The position numbers and the translations under genes are program-made. Positions 47,955 to 58,520 of a stretch of 64,000 nt of DNA are shown here, one piece after another (within the stretch, counting starts at the first letter, position 1; each line of letters begins with the position of its first letter). This DNA is from Cryptomeria japonica. Lineage: Eukaryota > Streptophyta > Pinopsida > Cupressales > Cupressaceae. The stretch is from NCBI RefSeq assembly GCF_030272615.1, contig NC_081405.1, positions 155,233,613-155,297,612 of the forward strand, written 5' to 3'. Under the pieces are notes generated by a model. It had not been told where the DNA came from. It was given only the letters and a program-made list of their open reading frames with translations, and ran no database searches.

Positions 47955-48346
47955 TGAAACTGATAGCTTCATGGAATAGATAAATACTTTTAGTTCAACT
48001 GGGCACAAGAAATCGCTTTCGAATTGCTACAAGCTCGATTTTGATCACCAAATCTCTTTTCTTCACTGCACTTCTCTTTTCTCTTTTTCGTATTGTGAAA
48101 AATAAACCTTTAAAATGCCCCTTTTTACCTCAGAAAACCTAATTCTGCATTGTAATAAATGCTTCAATCGGTTACTATAATTTTCATGAAATAGCTTACC
48201 AGAGCCTCAAATCTCCATCAAATCTTTCAGATAACATCTGCATACATGATTTAAGCCTTCTGTAACCTACCGGGATCAGTTATAGATCACCTGAGAGGGG
48301 GTTATATGAATCTGCATGTAAAGTTCCCCCTAAGGCCAAAAAAGCC

Positions 48347-49446
48347 CTAGTTGTCAGATGAGGTTCCATCACCGGATTCAAGTGTGGAGCCATTTTGCAC
48401 ATTATAATATTCTTTATTCACCCACATTTTTGTATGTTGATCTCTGATTTCATCGACTTTTTCTTTGCCTTTCTCATCTAATTTACCTTTGTTTACCAGA
48501 CCATTATTCTTGCTTCTACAATATTTTGCAATGTGACCAGTCTTGTTGCATGCATGACAAACAACATTTCTTTGCATAGGTCTGAAATTCATCTAATTTG
48601 GTCTCATCCTACACTGGTTAGAGATATGTCCAATCATCCCACAAGCATAGTATCTCATTATCTGAAAATTATTCATTATTGCTTTGTACATGTTTGACTT
48701 GTGACCAAAATTGTTGCATATAAAACATTGACCGGTAAAGGTGGGTCCATTGTTTACATTATTCATCTTGCTTCTGCATTGATTTTCCATATGACCAAAT
48801 TTTTTGCAAGTAAAACATCTACCATTGAATTTATAGGCATTAGGCTATCTTGCCAGATGATTCTTGTTCTTAGGCTTTGCATTGCTTTGTCCAGAATTGG
48901 AGGATTCTCCTTTTTCATATCCAAGTCCTCTCATGTCTTTTCCATGTCTCTGACTATCCAGTATCTCATCTAGCCTTGCTGAGCTAGCATTGAATTTGTC
49001 TTTGTATTCATTTGTAGTAACAAGTTCATCTCTTAGGGCAACAATCCGTCTCTCAAGATCTTGTCTATCATTCCTTGATTGTGTCAACTCAAGCTTCAAC
49101 TGATCATTCTCATAGGTAAGTCTGAAGCATTCATTTGATCTATCTTTCAATGATTGAGTCAAACTTTCTTCATTATTCTTTCAGTCTTCAATCTCCTTAG
49201 GCGGCTTCATCACTATGTTTTGCATCTCATTCTTCAATATGATATTCTCTCTAGCAAGCTTCTCACATTCATCAGACTTGTCCTGATTCTCCATGCTTTG
49301 TTCTTCTTTCTCTTCAGTTTTTTCCTCTTGTCTCTTGAAGTGTTCACTTGATCTTTCAAATCCTTAATGAAATCTTCAGTTGCATTCAAGTTTCTCTTCA
49401 AAGAACTTATTTTATTTCTTGCTGCATCAAGATCTTCAAGAGCCAC
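48347..49446 (-). pseudogene. Element C Gag-like coiled-coil/zinc-knuckle protein
   Basis: Pieces 49446-49234 (coiled coil, ARNKISSLKRNLNATEDFIK), 49162-48845 (RLTYENDQLKLELTQSRNDR, then GLGYEKGESSNSG), 48790-48593 and 48592-48347. Four knuckles are readable: CFTCKKFGHMENQC (about 48810-48770, intact), CFICNNFGHKSNMY (last Cys to Tyr), YACGMIGHISNQC (first Cys to Tyr) and CHACNKTGHIAKYC (about 48560-48520, intact). The Lys-rich tail KGKEKVDEIRDQHTKMWV is shared with element D (KGKQKVDEIQQDHTKRWV). Stops split it. It is the least damaged set of knuckles among the three copies. Confidence 0.8.
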
Positions 49447-50507
49447 ACAAAGTTCTCTCTACAAACCAGAATCCATTGATTCAATCTCTTGAACCTACCG
49501 AGTGAACTCACAATACTGGTTCTCACTTTTTGACCAACTTTGACACTTATATGAATATTTTGAAAAAAACCTTCACTTTCCGACACCTATAACTTTTAAA
49601 CCGTTAAGAATTTGAAGATGATATAAACTAGTGAATTTTAACATCTTGTTTGTAGATTCTAAATATATTATTTTCAAATTTGTTTGAATAAAATTTTATT
49701 GATTTTTCCATCTCCCTCAAAAGTAATTTTTTACAGCAAACAACATTTTCTAAGAGTGATGTGTATCCCGAAATGCCTAATTTTTTTTCTATAAATGATT
49801 AAAACTTAATTCTTTTGAATTTTGGTTTGTAACATCAATACCCAAGGCATGAAGTTGGTTTGATAGTAATATGTTGAATATTTTTCATTTTATTAAGTTT
49901 TGAAGTTCGACTAATTATAATTTAGATATAGGTGTACGTTTGAACACATAACTTGTTCTATATATATCAAGATTCAATTTTTTTTTTTTGTTAGAAAGAA
50001 AACATCAATATCTAGTGCATAGATATTTTTCAGAGTTTTTTTGAATTAGTTTACTATTTTTCCCAATGCATTGAACAAAGAAGTTCATGTTCGGTGAAAA
50101 ACCTACACTCATAAGAAATAAAATTAAAATATATTAATGAAATTAAATATATTAAAAGTTATACTATTTGGAAAGCTTATAATAAGGACTAAATACTTCA
50201 AAAAAAAAAACTTTTAAATGAATTAATTTGACCCCCCAAAAGCTAATGTAAAATTGGTTTTTTATCAGCATTTGATAGATGTAAAGGACACTCCATTGCA
50301 AATATGATTTAGAAGTAGAGAGGTTCTATCCAAGAAATTTCGATCTAAGAGCCTTTGATTTAACTCTATTTAATTAATTACTTAAAATGGGACCTCTTAA
50401 ATCTTAAATCATTATATTTTCTAAAAAATGTATGATTTCAGCAAAAATCAGGACATACCAAAAAGTGGGAACCAACTTTGTGAGTTCACCCCGCCTCAGA
50501 GGAACTA

Positions 50508-50520
50508 GGCTCTGATACCA
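50508..50520 (-). promoter_or_regulatory. Primer binding site (initiator tRNA-Met) of element C
   Basis: Minus strand TGGTATCAGAGCC, two bases inside the 5' LTR. Confidence 0.85.
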
Positions 50521-50522
50521 AT

Positions 50523-51665
50523 TGTTGGAATCGAGGATCACTAAGAGGGGGGGGGGGGGGGGTTGAATCAATGATCTACCGGTAAACAAATTTTCTAACT
50601 TAATCTCAAACCACAAGAAGTATATGTAAGAAAGTAAAATATAGAAATACAAGATAATCAACCATGAAATCATAACTCCAAGATTTTACATGGAAACCCA
50701 AATGGGAAAAACCACGGTGGGATTTGAACCCACAATATTATTCTACTATGGCCAATAGCAAAAAACATTACACAAGGGGAATGCACTTGCATTTAGGCAT
50801 ACTGCCTAGAGTTCACTACTCAAGTTACAAAATAAGGCTACAACCTCGAAGGAAGGCTCACTGCCTTACAAGAGATTACAAAATGAAAACAATAAGTGAA
50901 GAACTAGAAAATAGCATTTTACTATGCCAAATATCAGTTCCGGTTAGGCACAAAGTGATCCGCTGCATTGTTCTGATAAACTGCTCTATTCCGATCTACC
51001 AGATCAACACAATTCTGAGTGCACATGTGAAACTGCACTCAATCGCTCCAAAAATACCACACAGATTAATTCCAACAATTAATCCATTAACTCAAATGGT
51101 CTTATATATCTGGACACTCCAAAATGATCACCCATAAGTTGACTTCACCAAATATTAAAAGTGAATCGTGTAGCTGCAAGTCGGCTTGAATCTATTGTCG
51201 AATCATATATCAGACCCAAAATACATGATCACACACTTCCTATAGGACTCACATATCATTCCAAACACATTTCCAATCACCGAAAACAACTTAAGGAATC
51301 CAGTCGCATGATACCCCATCACACATGAAGAATACTTTGTTTTATTGTTCTTCCGAATACTAGAGCTTCAAAGAAGCATAGGAATCAATACCAGAGGGTG
51401 TATTGACATGATAATATGCTTCATATACCTAGCCAATTAATCACCAATCACCGAAATCAAAACTGCTTCACCGAAAATCATAAAACTGTATACTGAGTTG
51501 CATTGACAGTCTTAGTCCAAAAGTACAAGACATCCGGTTAACCAAAAATTCATACTGGATTTGATCCGAAGACTGAGTTTCCATCAATGACAACTTCAAA
51601 GAATATACAAGCATTAGGAATCATCAATATCCACCAGAGCATCACCAGAACACCAAATGCCAATA
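50523..51665 (-). repeat. Element C 5' LTR
   Basis: 1,143 bp; plus strand TGTTGGAATCGAGG ... CAAATGCCAATA (terminal CA changed to TA). It has a run of 16 G at 50547-50562, where the partner LTR has only GGGGAGG. Confidence 0.85.
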
Positions 51666-51670
51666 GGCAG

Positions 51671-51831
51671 TCCAATCAAATCTAGTAAATCCAATAGAAT
51701 TCTCAACCCTTATCCTTGCTAGTTTGTGGCTAGATCCATTGGGTTTACCTCCCTCTTTAATGTATTGGTCCTTAATAAAAAATTAGTGGTTTTCATCCTT
51801 CTTGTAGTGGAAACCCAAATTTTTCACCATT

Positions 51832-51834
<3 letters not shown>
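51671..51834 (+). repeat. Element B right LTR, second part
   Basis: Continues the LTR that breaks off at 39592: TCCAATCAAATCTAG ... TTTTTCACCATTACA, matching 22235-22398. Confidence 0.85.
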
Positions 51835-51904
<70 letters not shown>

Positions 51905-52368
51905 GTATATGTATATATACATACATATACATATATGTATATGTATATGTATATATACATATACATATATATATATACATATGTATGTATATATACATAT
52001 ACATATATGTATATGTATATATACATATATAGACACACACACACATATATATACATACATATATGTATATATATGTGTATATACATATACATATATACAT
52101 ACATATATGTATATATATATACATACATATATGTATATATATGTATACATATATGTATATATATATGTGTATATATATGTATATATACATTTACATATAT
52201 ACATACATATATACATACATATATATACACATATATATATACATATATGTATACATATATATACATATATGTATGTATATATATATATACATATATGTAT
52301 GTATATATGTATATGTATATACACATATATATACATATATGTATGTATATATATATACGTGTGTGTGT
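51835..52368. repeat. TA / TATG / ACAT microsatellite
   Basis: About 60 bp of pure TA, then about 470 bp of mixed TATATG, ACATATA and GTATATA units ending in GTGTGTGTGT. All six frames give Tyr/Ile/Met-rich artefacts of over 100 codons. It starts exactly at the end of element B. Confidence 0.95.
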
Positions 52369-52440
52369 GTATTATATAAATCAAGTTCATACTTTTTTAA
52401 TACAATCTAATGTTTGATTAAAATTGTTTGGTGTTTGTAG

Positions 52441-53440
52441 ATGAGGACTACACCTAATGTTCAACTCAATATTTCATTTATACCTACACAACTTGGCACA
52501 CCTTTTGGGGTAAAAATAACAATTTATCTAGACATTGAACTATTTAAGTTATTATGTTTAATTTTGACAATTAAAAATTCAATCAATAAAATTATCTTGC
52601 TGAATGTTGAATGTTTTCTACTTCAGGGCCCAGGTCACGTGGCCTCTACGTCATATCGACTGGAGGGTGTCACAAGTGTAGCTCATACATCATAAACCAT
52701 TGAGCATGATCTATTTATTGTATGCATCTTGAGAAAAAAAACTATATGTACTTAGGAATTTGTACAAGTTCAATTCACTACAACTCACACACATATGTTC
52801 AATAAATATAATTTCATCATATACATGTTTGCAGGTGGACACTACTATTAGGATAGGCTATCCTCATGACATTTATCAGAGCCAAAATCAAGGGACATTG
52901 ACATTCATTTCAGGTCTAAATAAAATGTATATTTATTTATAGGAATTAACAAAGTTCATACTTCAATATATTTATTAATCTAATTTGTTCATGCACACCT
53001 TATTGACCTTGTACATGAGTTAGCTACTCCGAATTTTGGTTTTGATTTGGGTGCACCTAGATCTCCAAGTGCACAGGATATTCATAGATGAGATGAGAAA
53101 CCTCATGTACAATATTTTAAATATTGATTATTTAATCAAATTATAAATGAATTATAAATTTTACAAAATTCTAAACACGTGTCTGAATATTTTTCTTATC
53201 TTGTACAAGATGACATAAGTCCTAAGCAGACAGTACATGTTGAGCAAGTTGTTGGAGGTGATGAGCACTTGCATATGGTAAGTTTACTAAATTTATCAAG
53301 CTTATGTCATTGGCATGTGCACACACTTATTTAAAAAATATTTAATTTTTAATAATTTAAGCATGATGTAGGTCAATCTAGTACACATGGATTGAAGATG
53401 ACACTAGATTTTCTTGATAATAGGACTTACATTTTACTGA
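52441..53440 (+). pseudogene. Short exons of an unknown gene, plus strand
   Basis: Exon-like segments with splice borders: 52441-52509 (after TTTGTAG; MRTTPNVQLNISFIPTQLG; donor GTAAAA), one from 52627 (after CTTCAG; GPGHVASTSYRLEGVTS), 52835-52913 (after GTTTGCAG; VDTTIRIGYPHDIYQ; donor GTCTAA), one around 52998-53088 (HLIDLVHELATPNFGFDLGA), 53211-53277 (DDISPKQTVHVEQVVGGDEH; canonical donor GTAAGT) and one from about 53362 (HDVGQSSTHGLKMTLDF). Exon and intron sizes match the minus-strand gene at 9-11 kb, and the cysteine exon at 21155 may be its upstream part, separated by element B. Family unknown. Stops after 52690 and a poor border at 52998 suggest decay. Confidence 0.5.
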
Positions 53441-54585
53441 TGGTATCTCTTCTTTTACTTATCACACGTTGACATATAATTTCAGTACATGTATATGTTG
53501 AACAATGCTTTGTATTTATTTATGGACTATTGACATGTCTTAGCAAATATTTCATGGACTATATATATGTTGTTTTGGGCACATTATATATATGAAAAAC
53601 ATTATGTGGACTAGTTCATTTATTTTTTTGGACAATATATATATGGACTAAACATTATGTGGACTAGATGTATATGTGTTTTTGAAAGTTTCTAGTGTGA
53701 AATTAGATATAATTTAATAAGATTTATGGGTGGCTGCAAGAAGTTGAGTCCCACTTTTGGGCAAAAAGTGGAAGTGTTTTATCTGTTTTTCAAATTTTCT
53801 ATCGATTGATGTCAAAATTTGATGCACTTAGAGATTGAATCTCAAAAAACTTTAGTAATAGAAAATGTAGTGCTTGGAGTCTACTTTTAAAATATTTAAT
53901 TTATTTTAATACCCACATGCTAGAAATCCATTTTTAGTAGGCATGTTTAAAAATCAGTAATTCAAAATGCCTGTTTAAGGACCATACCACACGTGTACGA
54001 CCACCCTTTTTTGATGCAAATAAATGAATTTTTGCAAATCCTTTTGGAAAATGATACCTAAGACACCAAATATTGATGAGAATATTTTTTCTTATTTTTT
54101 TATTAATTTTTAACTAACAATAAAGTATATTTTCAAAACACCAGGTGTACAACCACCATAATTTGATGAAAATTTCATATTTTTCAATTTTTTAAAAAAT
54201 ATTCAAAAGAATTGTATGTAGATTGATGTCATATAATTTATTTTTCTAAAATCCTAAAAACAAAAAAGTTATTAAAGTTTTAGTGAACCTTGGTATTTTA
54301 GGTTTAGGTTCCACTTTTGATTAATAAATAATAAAAAAATAGTAAAAATAATCTTATCACTATGAAATTTACATTTCTGAAATCAAGACACTGAAAACTC
54401 TAATGGGTTTTCGTTTCGTCAAAAAATTCAATCAGAAAGACCCTCAAAAAATTAGGCCAAGGTAGAAATCTGATGTCGTTTTACCTTAGTCATTTTTTGG
54501 AGGTCCAAGCATAAGCTTGGTGGGACCAAGCCTATCCCGAAGCAAAAAAAAATGCTAAGGGTTTTTTCCCGCCCCTAGTTTTAAC
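53441..54585. other. AT-rich spacer, no feature seen
   Basis: Contains ATATATATGGACTA phrases near 53560-53680 and no credible ORF. Phrases such as GGTCCAAGCATAAGCTTGGTGGGACC (54511-54536) form an imperfect inverted repeat. Confidence 0.4.
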
Positions 54586-54662
54586 AAACGGGCACCCGTT
54601 TTTAAAAACGGGCACCCGATTATAAAACGGGCACCTGTTTCATTAAATAACGGGCACCCATT
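54586..54662. repeat. Four spaced GGGCACCC repeats
   Basis: AACGGGCACCCGTTTTT, AACGGGCACCCGATTA, AACGGGCACCTGTTTC and AACGGGCACCCATTTC occur in a row about 20-25 bp apart. The core CGGGCACCCG is nearly self-complementary. They lie about 190 bp upstream of the ATG at 54847. Promoter elements or a minisatellite are both possible. Confidence 0.65.
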
Positions 54663-54846
54663 TCTGAAAAGATCCGTTGGGCAAGAATCTGGCCCACAAG
54701 CACAAATCCCAATGATTGAATGATTTTTCAATCATTCCCTGACATGTACGATTTGCAAACACAATGTTTTGATTAATCATTCTCTTTGTTTGTCTTATTG
54801 TCAATTTGGTAAGGAGATCGATTCAAATTCAAAATTTGGTGTAGCC

Positions 54847-55029
54847 ATGGGATCAAATCAACACAAGAAGAGGCAAAGGAAGGTTCTGACAACTGAGGAG
54901 ATTGCAGCAAATAGGGAGAAGGAGGCAATGCATCAACGGGAGAGAAGATCAAGAATGAGACAAGGAGCTTCAAGTTCCACAATCATTTCAGAAGAGGAGA
55001 AGGAGCCCATACAATCTGGGTGGCTTTGA
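54847..55029 (+). CDS. Small basic/charged ORF, possible first exon
   Basis: The start at 54847 (MGSNQHKKRQRKVLTTEEIA) is chosen over the in-frame ATG at 54769 because the protein becomes charged and natural-looking there. NREKEAMHQRERRSRMRQGA and a Ser/Thr/Glu-rich end (IISEEEKEPIQSGWL) follow, about 60 residues, then TGA. Beyond the stop the frame continues DLTMVSLLEERGCL to a canonical splice donor GTAAGT at 55068-55073, so the TGA may be a mutation in a longer first exon. The Arg/Glu-rich helix resembles basic N-termini of transposon proteins, but I do not recognise the family. Confidence 0.35.
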   Translation: MGSNQHKKRQRKVLTTEEIAANREKEAMHQRERRSRMRQGASSSTIISEEEKEPIQSGWL

Positions 55030-55073
55030 GATTTGACCATGGTGTCTCTGCTAGAGGAAAGAGGTTGTCTGTA

Positions 55074-57362
55074 AGTCATAAAGAGGCATAGAACGCCTAA
55101 AAATGCATGTGTAGAGTTGAAAGAGGATTAATGGTATTGTTTAGATGGTGAATCCAATTAGAAAGTCATTGGGGGTAGTTGAGTATTGAATTATGATCAA
55201 CTACATAGAGATAACACACCTAACCATTCAGATTTGAATGCTAGCCATTGATCGTTAAAATTCGTGCATGATCAAACAACATAAATGATGAGAGATCTCC
55301 ATAATGAAACTTTAAAATGTGGTCATGTTGATATTTAGATCAATGATATCTCGTTATCTCATAGTATAGAATGGGACTCACCAAATAGGCTCATGAGGGT
55401 GGAAGGGAAGCAACAAGATGCCAAATGATCAGAACTATTGACCTCTCCACGAGCCCTCAATCACTTAATGGTGAAGGAGTTAATCACCATAGGGGAATAG
55501 AGCAGTCAAAAGATAACCACATATGGTGAGCCCAAAATTGCTAGCGAGAAGGAAAAGAGCCCTTGTGAGGATGTGGGGCATTAAAAAGTGAAGCATAAAG
55601 GTCAAGCCATGGGTACATAAGGGTTTCGCTTCCCACTTGTAGGGATCAAAATGTTAAGAGATAAGCTCTTGCAGGTATGCAAGGAAGGAAAACTTAAGAT
55701 AAAAACAAAAGTTATCGATAAGTGGATATTGCGATAAGTATTGGGTCAATAAACTCAATGATAGGGAAGGCTTAAGTTGTGACTTAAGTGGCGGGAGACT
55801 GTGAGAGCGAATCAACACAAAAAAAAAGAATGTAGGCCAAAAAGAGAAGGCTAAGGGCTTAGGGTTAAGGTGTAAAGGCTCAGACCTAGCCCTCTATAGT
55901 CTCAGACCGGTTATCACTAATAGGTGTATATGGGGCATGAAATGTCAACAAGTTATTCATCTAATAAATTCTTGATGTAATATAATCCATCTTCTTTAAT
56001 GGATCTTATATTATATCTCATGTAACACACTACTAATAAAAAAAATTCTCCTCGATCTATCTCACCCTTCATAACCAATGACTGAAATTGGTATTTAAAT
56101 ATATAAATTGAGCTTACATCAAACTCAATATTTCAATTTTTATGAGTTTACATAGGATAATATTAATATTGAAAATATAATTTTATTACATACCTTAAGG
56201 ATTTAATATTATCTCTTAATCTAAGGCTCAAGCATAAAATATCATTCAATCTTGGTGGATAATCAATTTTTGGAAAAATATTTTCTGATAGACTCTCATC
56301 TATCGATAAGATAGGTTGCAATGTAGTTGCACAAGTCCCTCAACTAATAGTTCCATTCTCAATTTGTTCTGCGAAATTTGGTATGTGACTTGTAGAAAGC
56401 CACTCAACTTCTTGCATCATGACATTTGCATAAGCTTCCCACTACATAAACAAGCAAAAGTTTTAAATTAGAAACATTGAAAACATAGTAAATTATTAAA
56501 AACTAAGTTTAGGCCCATTTATAGTGTTAAAAGATATATAACACACTAAAGTATACAACTACCACAAAAGAATTTTAAAGTATTAAATTGGTTAGGCAAT
56601 ATTTTGATAAAAATAATAACATAAACTATACAAGAACTAATAGACATCCCCAAAACAGTTTTGATATATATATTTTTAATTGATATAATAAATTTAAGAA
56701 AGATTAGGCAATAATTAAATGAACCTATATGCATAAGGATGATGTTTTTGTAAATAAATCAACAATAGAAACCTATTAAAAAAATTATTATTAGAAAAAC
56801 AAAGTATTGATTCTATAGTTAATAAAGTTAGGATGTATAGTTTGAAGCAAATTATGTGACAAAATAAGAAAAAGATAATAGGCGAATAAAATATTTCATG
56901 TGTAGAGAAGAAGATTAATTAAAATATTTAGTAAAATTAAAATATATAAAATATGTAATCAAGCATTAAGTTTATCAACATGATATAAAATACTTTAACT
57001 TTTAAGATTATTATGCCTCTATGATTGAAAATCATATATTTTTAATATATGATTAGGTCTAACATTATGAAGCATGTGAAAAAATATAAAGTTAAAATAA
57101 TATTTTATGTTTTCTCTTTTAAAAATCGGGTTGAACAAATTTGATATCTGATGTAGTACTTGTATTTATAAGGTGGTTAAATTAAATATTTTTTTTTATG
57201 AAAGATAATATAATTGTAAAATAACAAAATCATATCCATACATCTCTAGAGAGGATAAAAGCATCTTGACGTTGAATATTTTCAGCTTCTCAATCCATTT
57301 CATTGATTATCTCATAAAATGACATATATAGAATGTTCATATATTCAAGAATATGGTATATA
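55074..57362. other. Spacer, no feature seen
   Basis: The first 850 bp are less AT-rich and might be old coding sequence (for example around 55540-55700), but no frame stays open. From 56000 it is AT-rich filler with TATATATA and AAATATAT runs. Confidence 0.4.
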
Positions 57363-57367
57363 GATGT

Positions 57368-58302
57368 TGTTGGAATACAATGAACCCAAGAACACTGAGA
57401 GAGGGGGGGGGGGGGGAGGTGAATTAGTGTTATGTCGGTAACATGTGATTTTAACCTTTTTATAACATACACATATAAACCGGTAAATGAAGAAACATAT
57501 AACATGAAGTAAATAAACCAGCCACTTGAATGAACACCATAATACACTGAATTTATACGTGGAAAACCTCAAAGAGGAAAAACCACGGTGGGATTTGTTA
57601 CCCACAATATCAATTCATTGGCCATATAAAAAGATATTACATAGCATAGGGGCTTGCACATGTAGGAAGGCACACTGCCTAGAGCACACTGCTCAACACA
57701 AAAGAGTCTCATTGACTACAAGCTTCTGCTGAAATAAGACAGTACTGGTGAACTCACAAAATGCATTTGCAATGCCAAAAAGAGTTCTGGTTATATCTTT
57801 GTTCTGTGCTGGTTCATAAACCCTGAACCTTCTACCGGTATCTCCTCTTCCTCCAAGAATGCTTTACAAACTATCTACTAATCATAGCATGATATTACAT
57901 TTGCATATAAAAGGACCTTCATACATATCCTTCGCATCACACAGTTTTGCTACCATGTCACATACATTGTCCTATTGTCTCCTCTTCAAAATGACCTAAC
58001 AGACTGACTTATATACCCTTACAAACAATATGCATTATGTCGGCTTACGATACAAAAGATATTCAATGTCAGCCTTACACAATTACAAAATAATTTTACA
58101 ATTTAAAACATTTCGGATACAGACGGATGTTGGCTTCACTGAAATGCTAGATGTCGGTATAGGTGCTGGTGTCAGTGATGACCCTGAATACTCAATGCCG
58201 ATATCTGTCAATGTATTCCTCTAAATGCCGGTATATGCCTTCAATAGAATCTTGTTGCCATAAATGACAACATATGATTCCAATGAGTGTCAATTTCCAA
58301 CA
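57368..58302 (-). repeat. Element D 3' LTR
   Basis: 935 bp, plus strand TGTTGGAATACAATG ... GTCAATTTCCAACA. A run of 14 G lies at 57403-57416. Confidence 0.85.
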
Positions 58303-58314
58303 ATCTCCCCCTTT
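58303..58314 (-). promoter_or_regulatory. Polypurine tract of element D
   Basis: Minus strand AAAGGGGGAGAT directly precedes the LTR start TGTTGG. It is the cleanest tract of the three family members. Confidence 0.75.
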
Positions 58315-58520
58315 GGCATTGATGGCAACATTCATTTGAAAAATGGATTCCCTGTTGGTTCAACTGAAAAATGAATCATGCTCCCCCTAAGCTGGTTGAC
58401 CCTGTTAGCAATATACTCTGCCTATCCTCCCCTTAGGATTATATACATATTTTTCACTTACATATACTCCCCCTTTAGCATCAATGCCAAAGATCAGTGA
58501 AAGAATAATTACAGATTATT

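Larger units (their letters stand above)
40927..47972 (-). pseudogene. Element C ORF2, interrupted by two insertions
   Basis: The probable start is ATG at 47972 (minus), six codons before the solo LTR. The frame continues 46689-46426 (IISTLLVVVIKERARPVFKK, PVPPPKPKLAV and an acidic EEEIESDEEVQK). After the 3.8-kb insertion come a Lys-rich linker (KPSDDAPPSKKKK, about 42615-42575), the family block at 42490-42260 (LKNIGVYYDNADDKERREIE, VLYMNSFSRAL, LPKELYDILD), then FAKEKFRSKRRE (42190), LSPLQALKLATQ with GASPFGNLKNL (about 41660-41490) and a coiled coil. A Trp helix (WNEYLKSLKM) leads to the stop at 40929-40927. Shared blocks with element D (ASP-x2-NLK-x-L; LYxxLD) fix the assignment. Frame changes near 41900, 41300 and 42600. 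Function unknown. Confidence 0.65.
39593..51665 (-). mobile_element. Element C: second pol-less Gag + ORF2 element, inserted in an LTR of element B
   Basis: The boundaries are well supported: target duplication GGCAG at 39588-39592 and 51666-51670, LTRs 39593-40702 and 50523-51665, primer site 50508-50520 and polypurine tract 40703-40715. Without its two nested insertions it would be about 7.0 kb. It has a Gag-like region (48347-49446) and ORF2 (40927-47972) and no pol domain. The N-terminal block of ORF2 seen in A and D is not found here, so it looks like a deletion derivative. Confidence 0.85.
21247..51834 (+). mobile_element. Element B: Ty3/gypsy-type LTR element carrying nested insertions
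   Basis: LTRs at 21247-22398 and 38597-39592 joined to 51671-51834 share the same sequence (for example GCCCTCACCTTGG, TTTTGATATATNTG and TGGCTAGATCCATTGGG) and end ...TTTTTCACCATTACA. Between them lie a primer site (22402), Gag pieces (22961-23074; 28419-30000), a degenerate protease-like region and a short C-terminal part ending in a stop near 37831. No integrase, reverse transcriptase or RNase H of its own is found, so it was either pol-less or lost pol. It contains, from left to right, a truncated gypsy element, a Copia element and element C. Clean flanking target duplications are not visible; the right flank is a TA microsatellite. Confidence 0.75.

Noticed and set aside
51726-52417. Overlapping Tyr/Ile/Met-rich ORFs of up to about 217 codons on both strands
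   Set aside because: Open in most frames because TATATG/ACATAT repeats lack most stop codons.
54847-55029. bHLH transcription factor from the basic REKEAMHQRERRSRMRQ helix
   Set aside because: No helix-loop-helix follows and the frame ends within about 25 residues.
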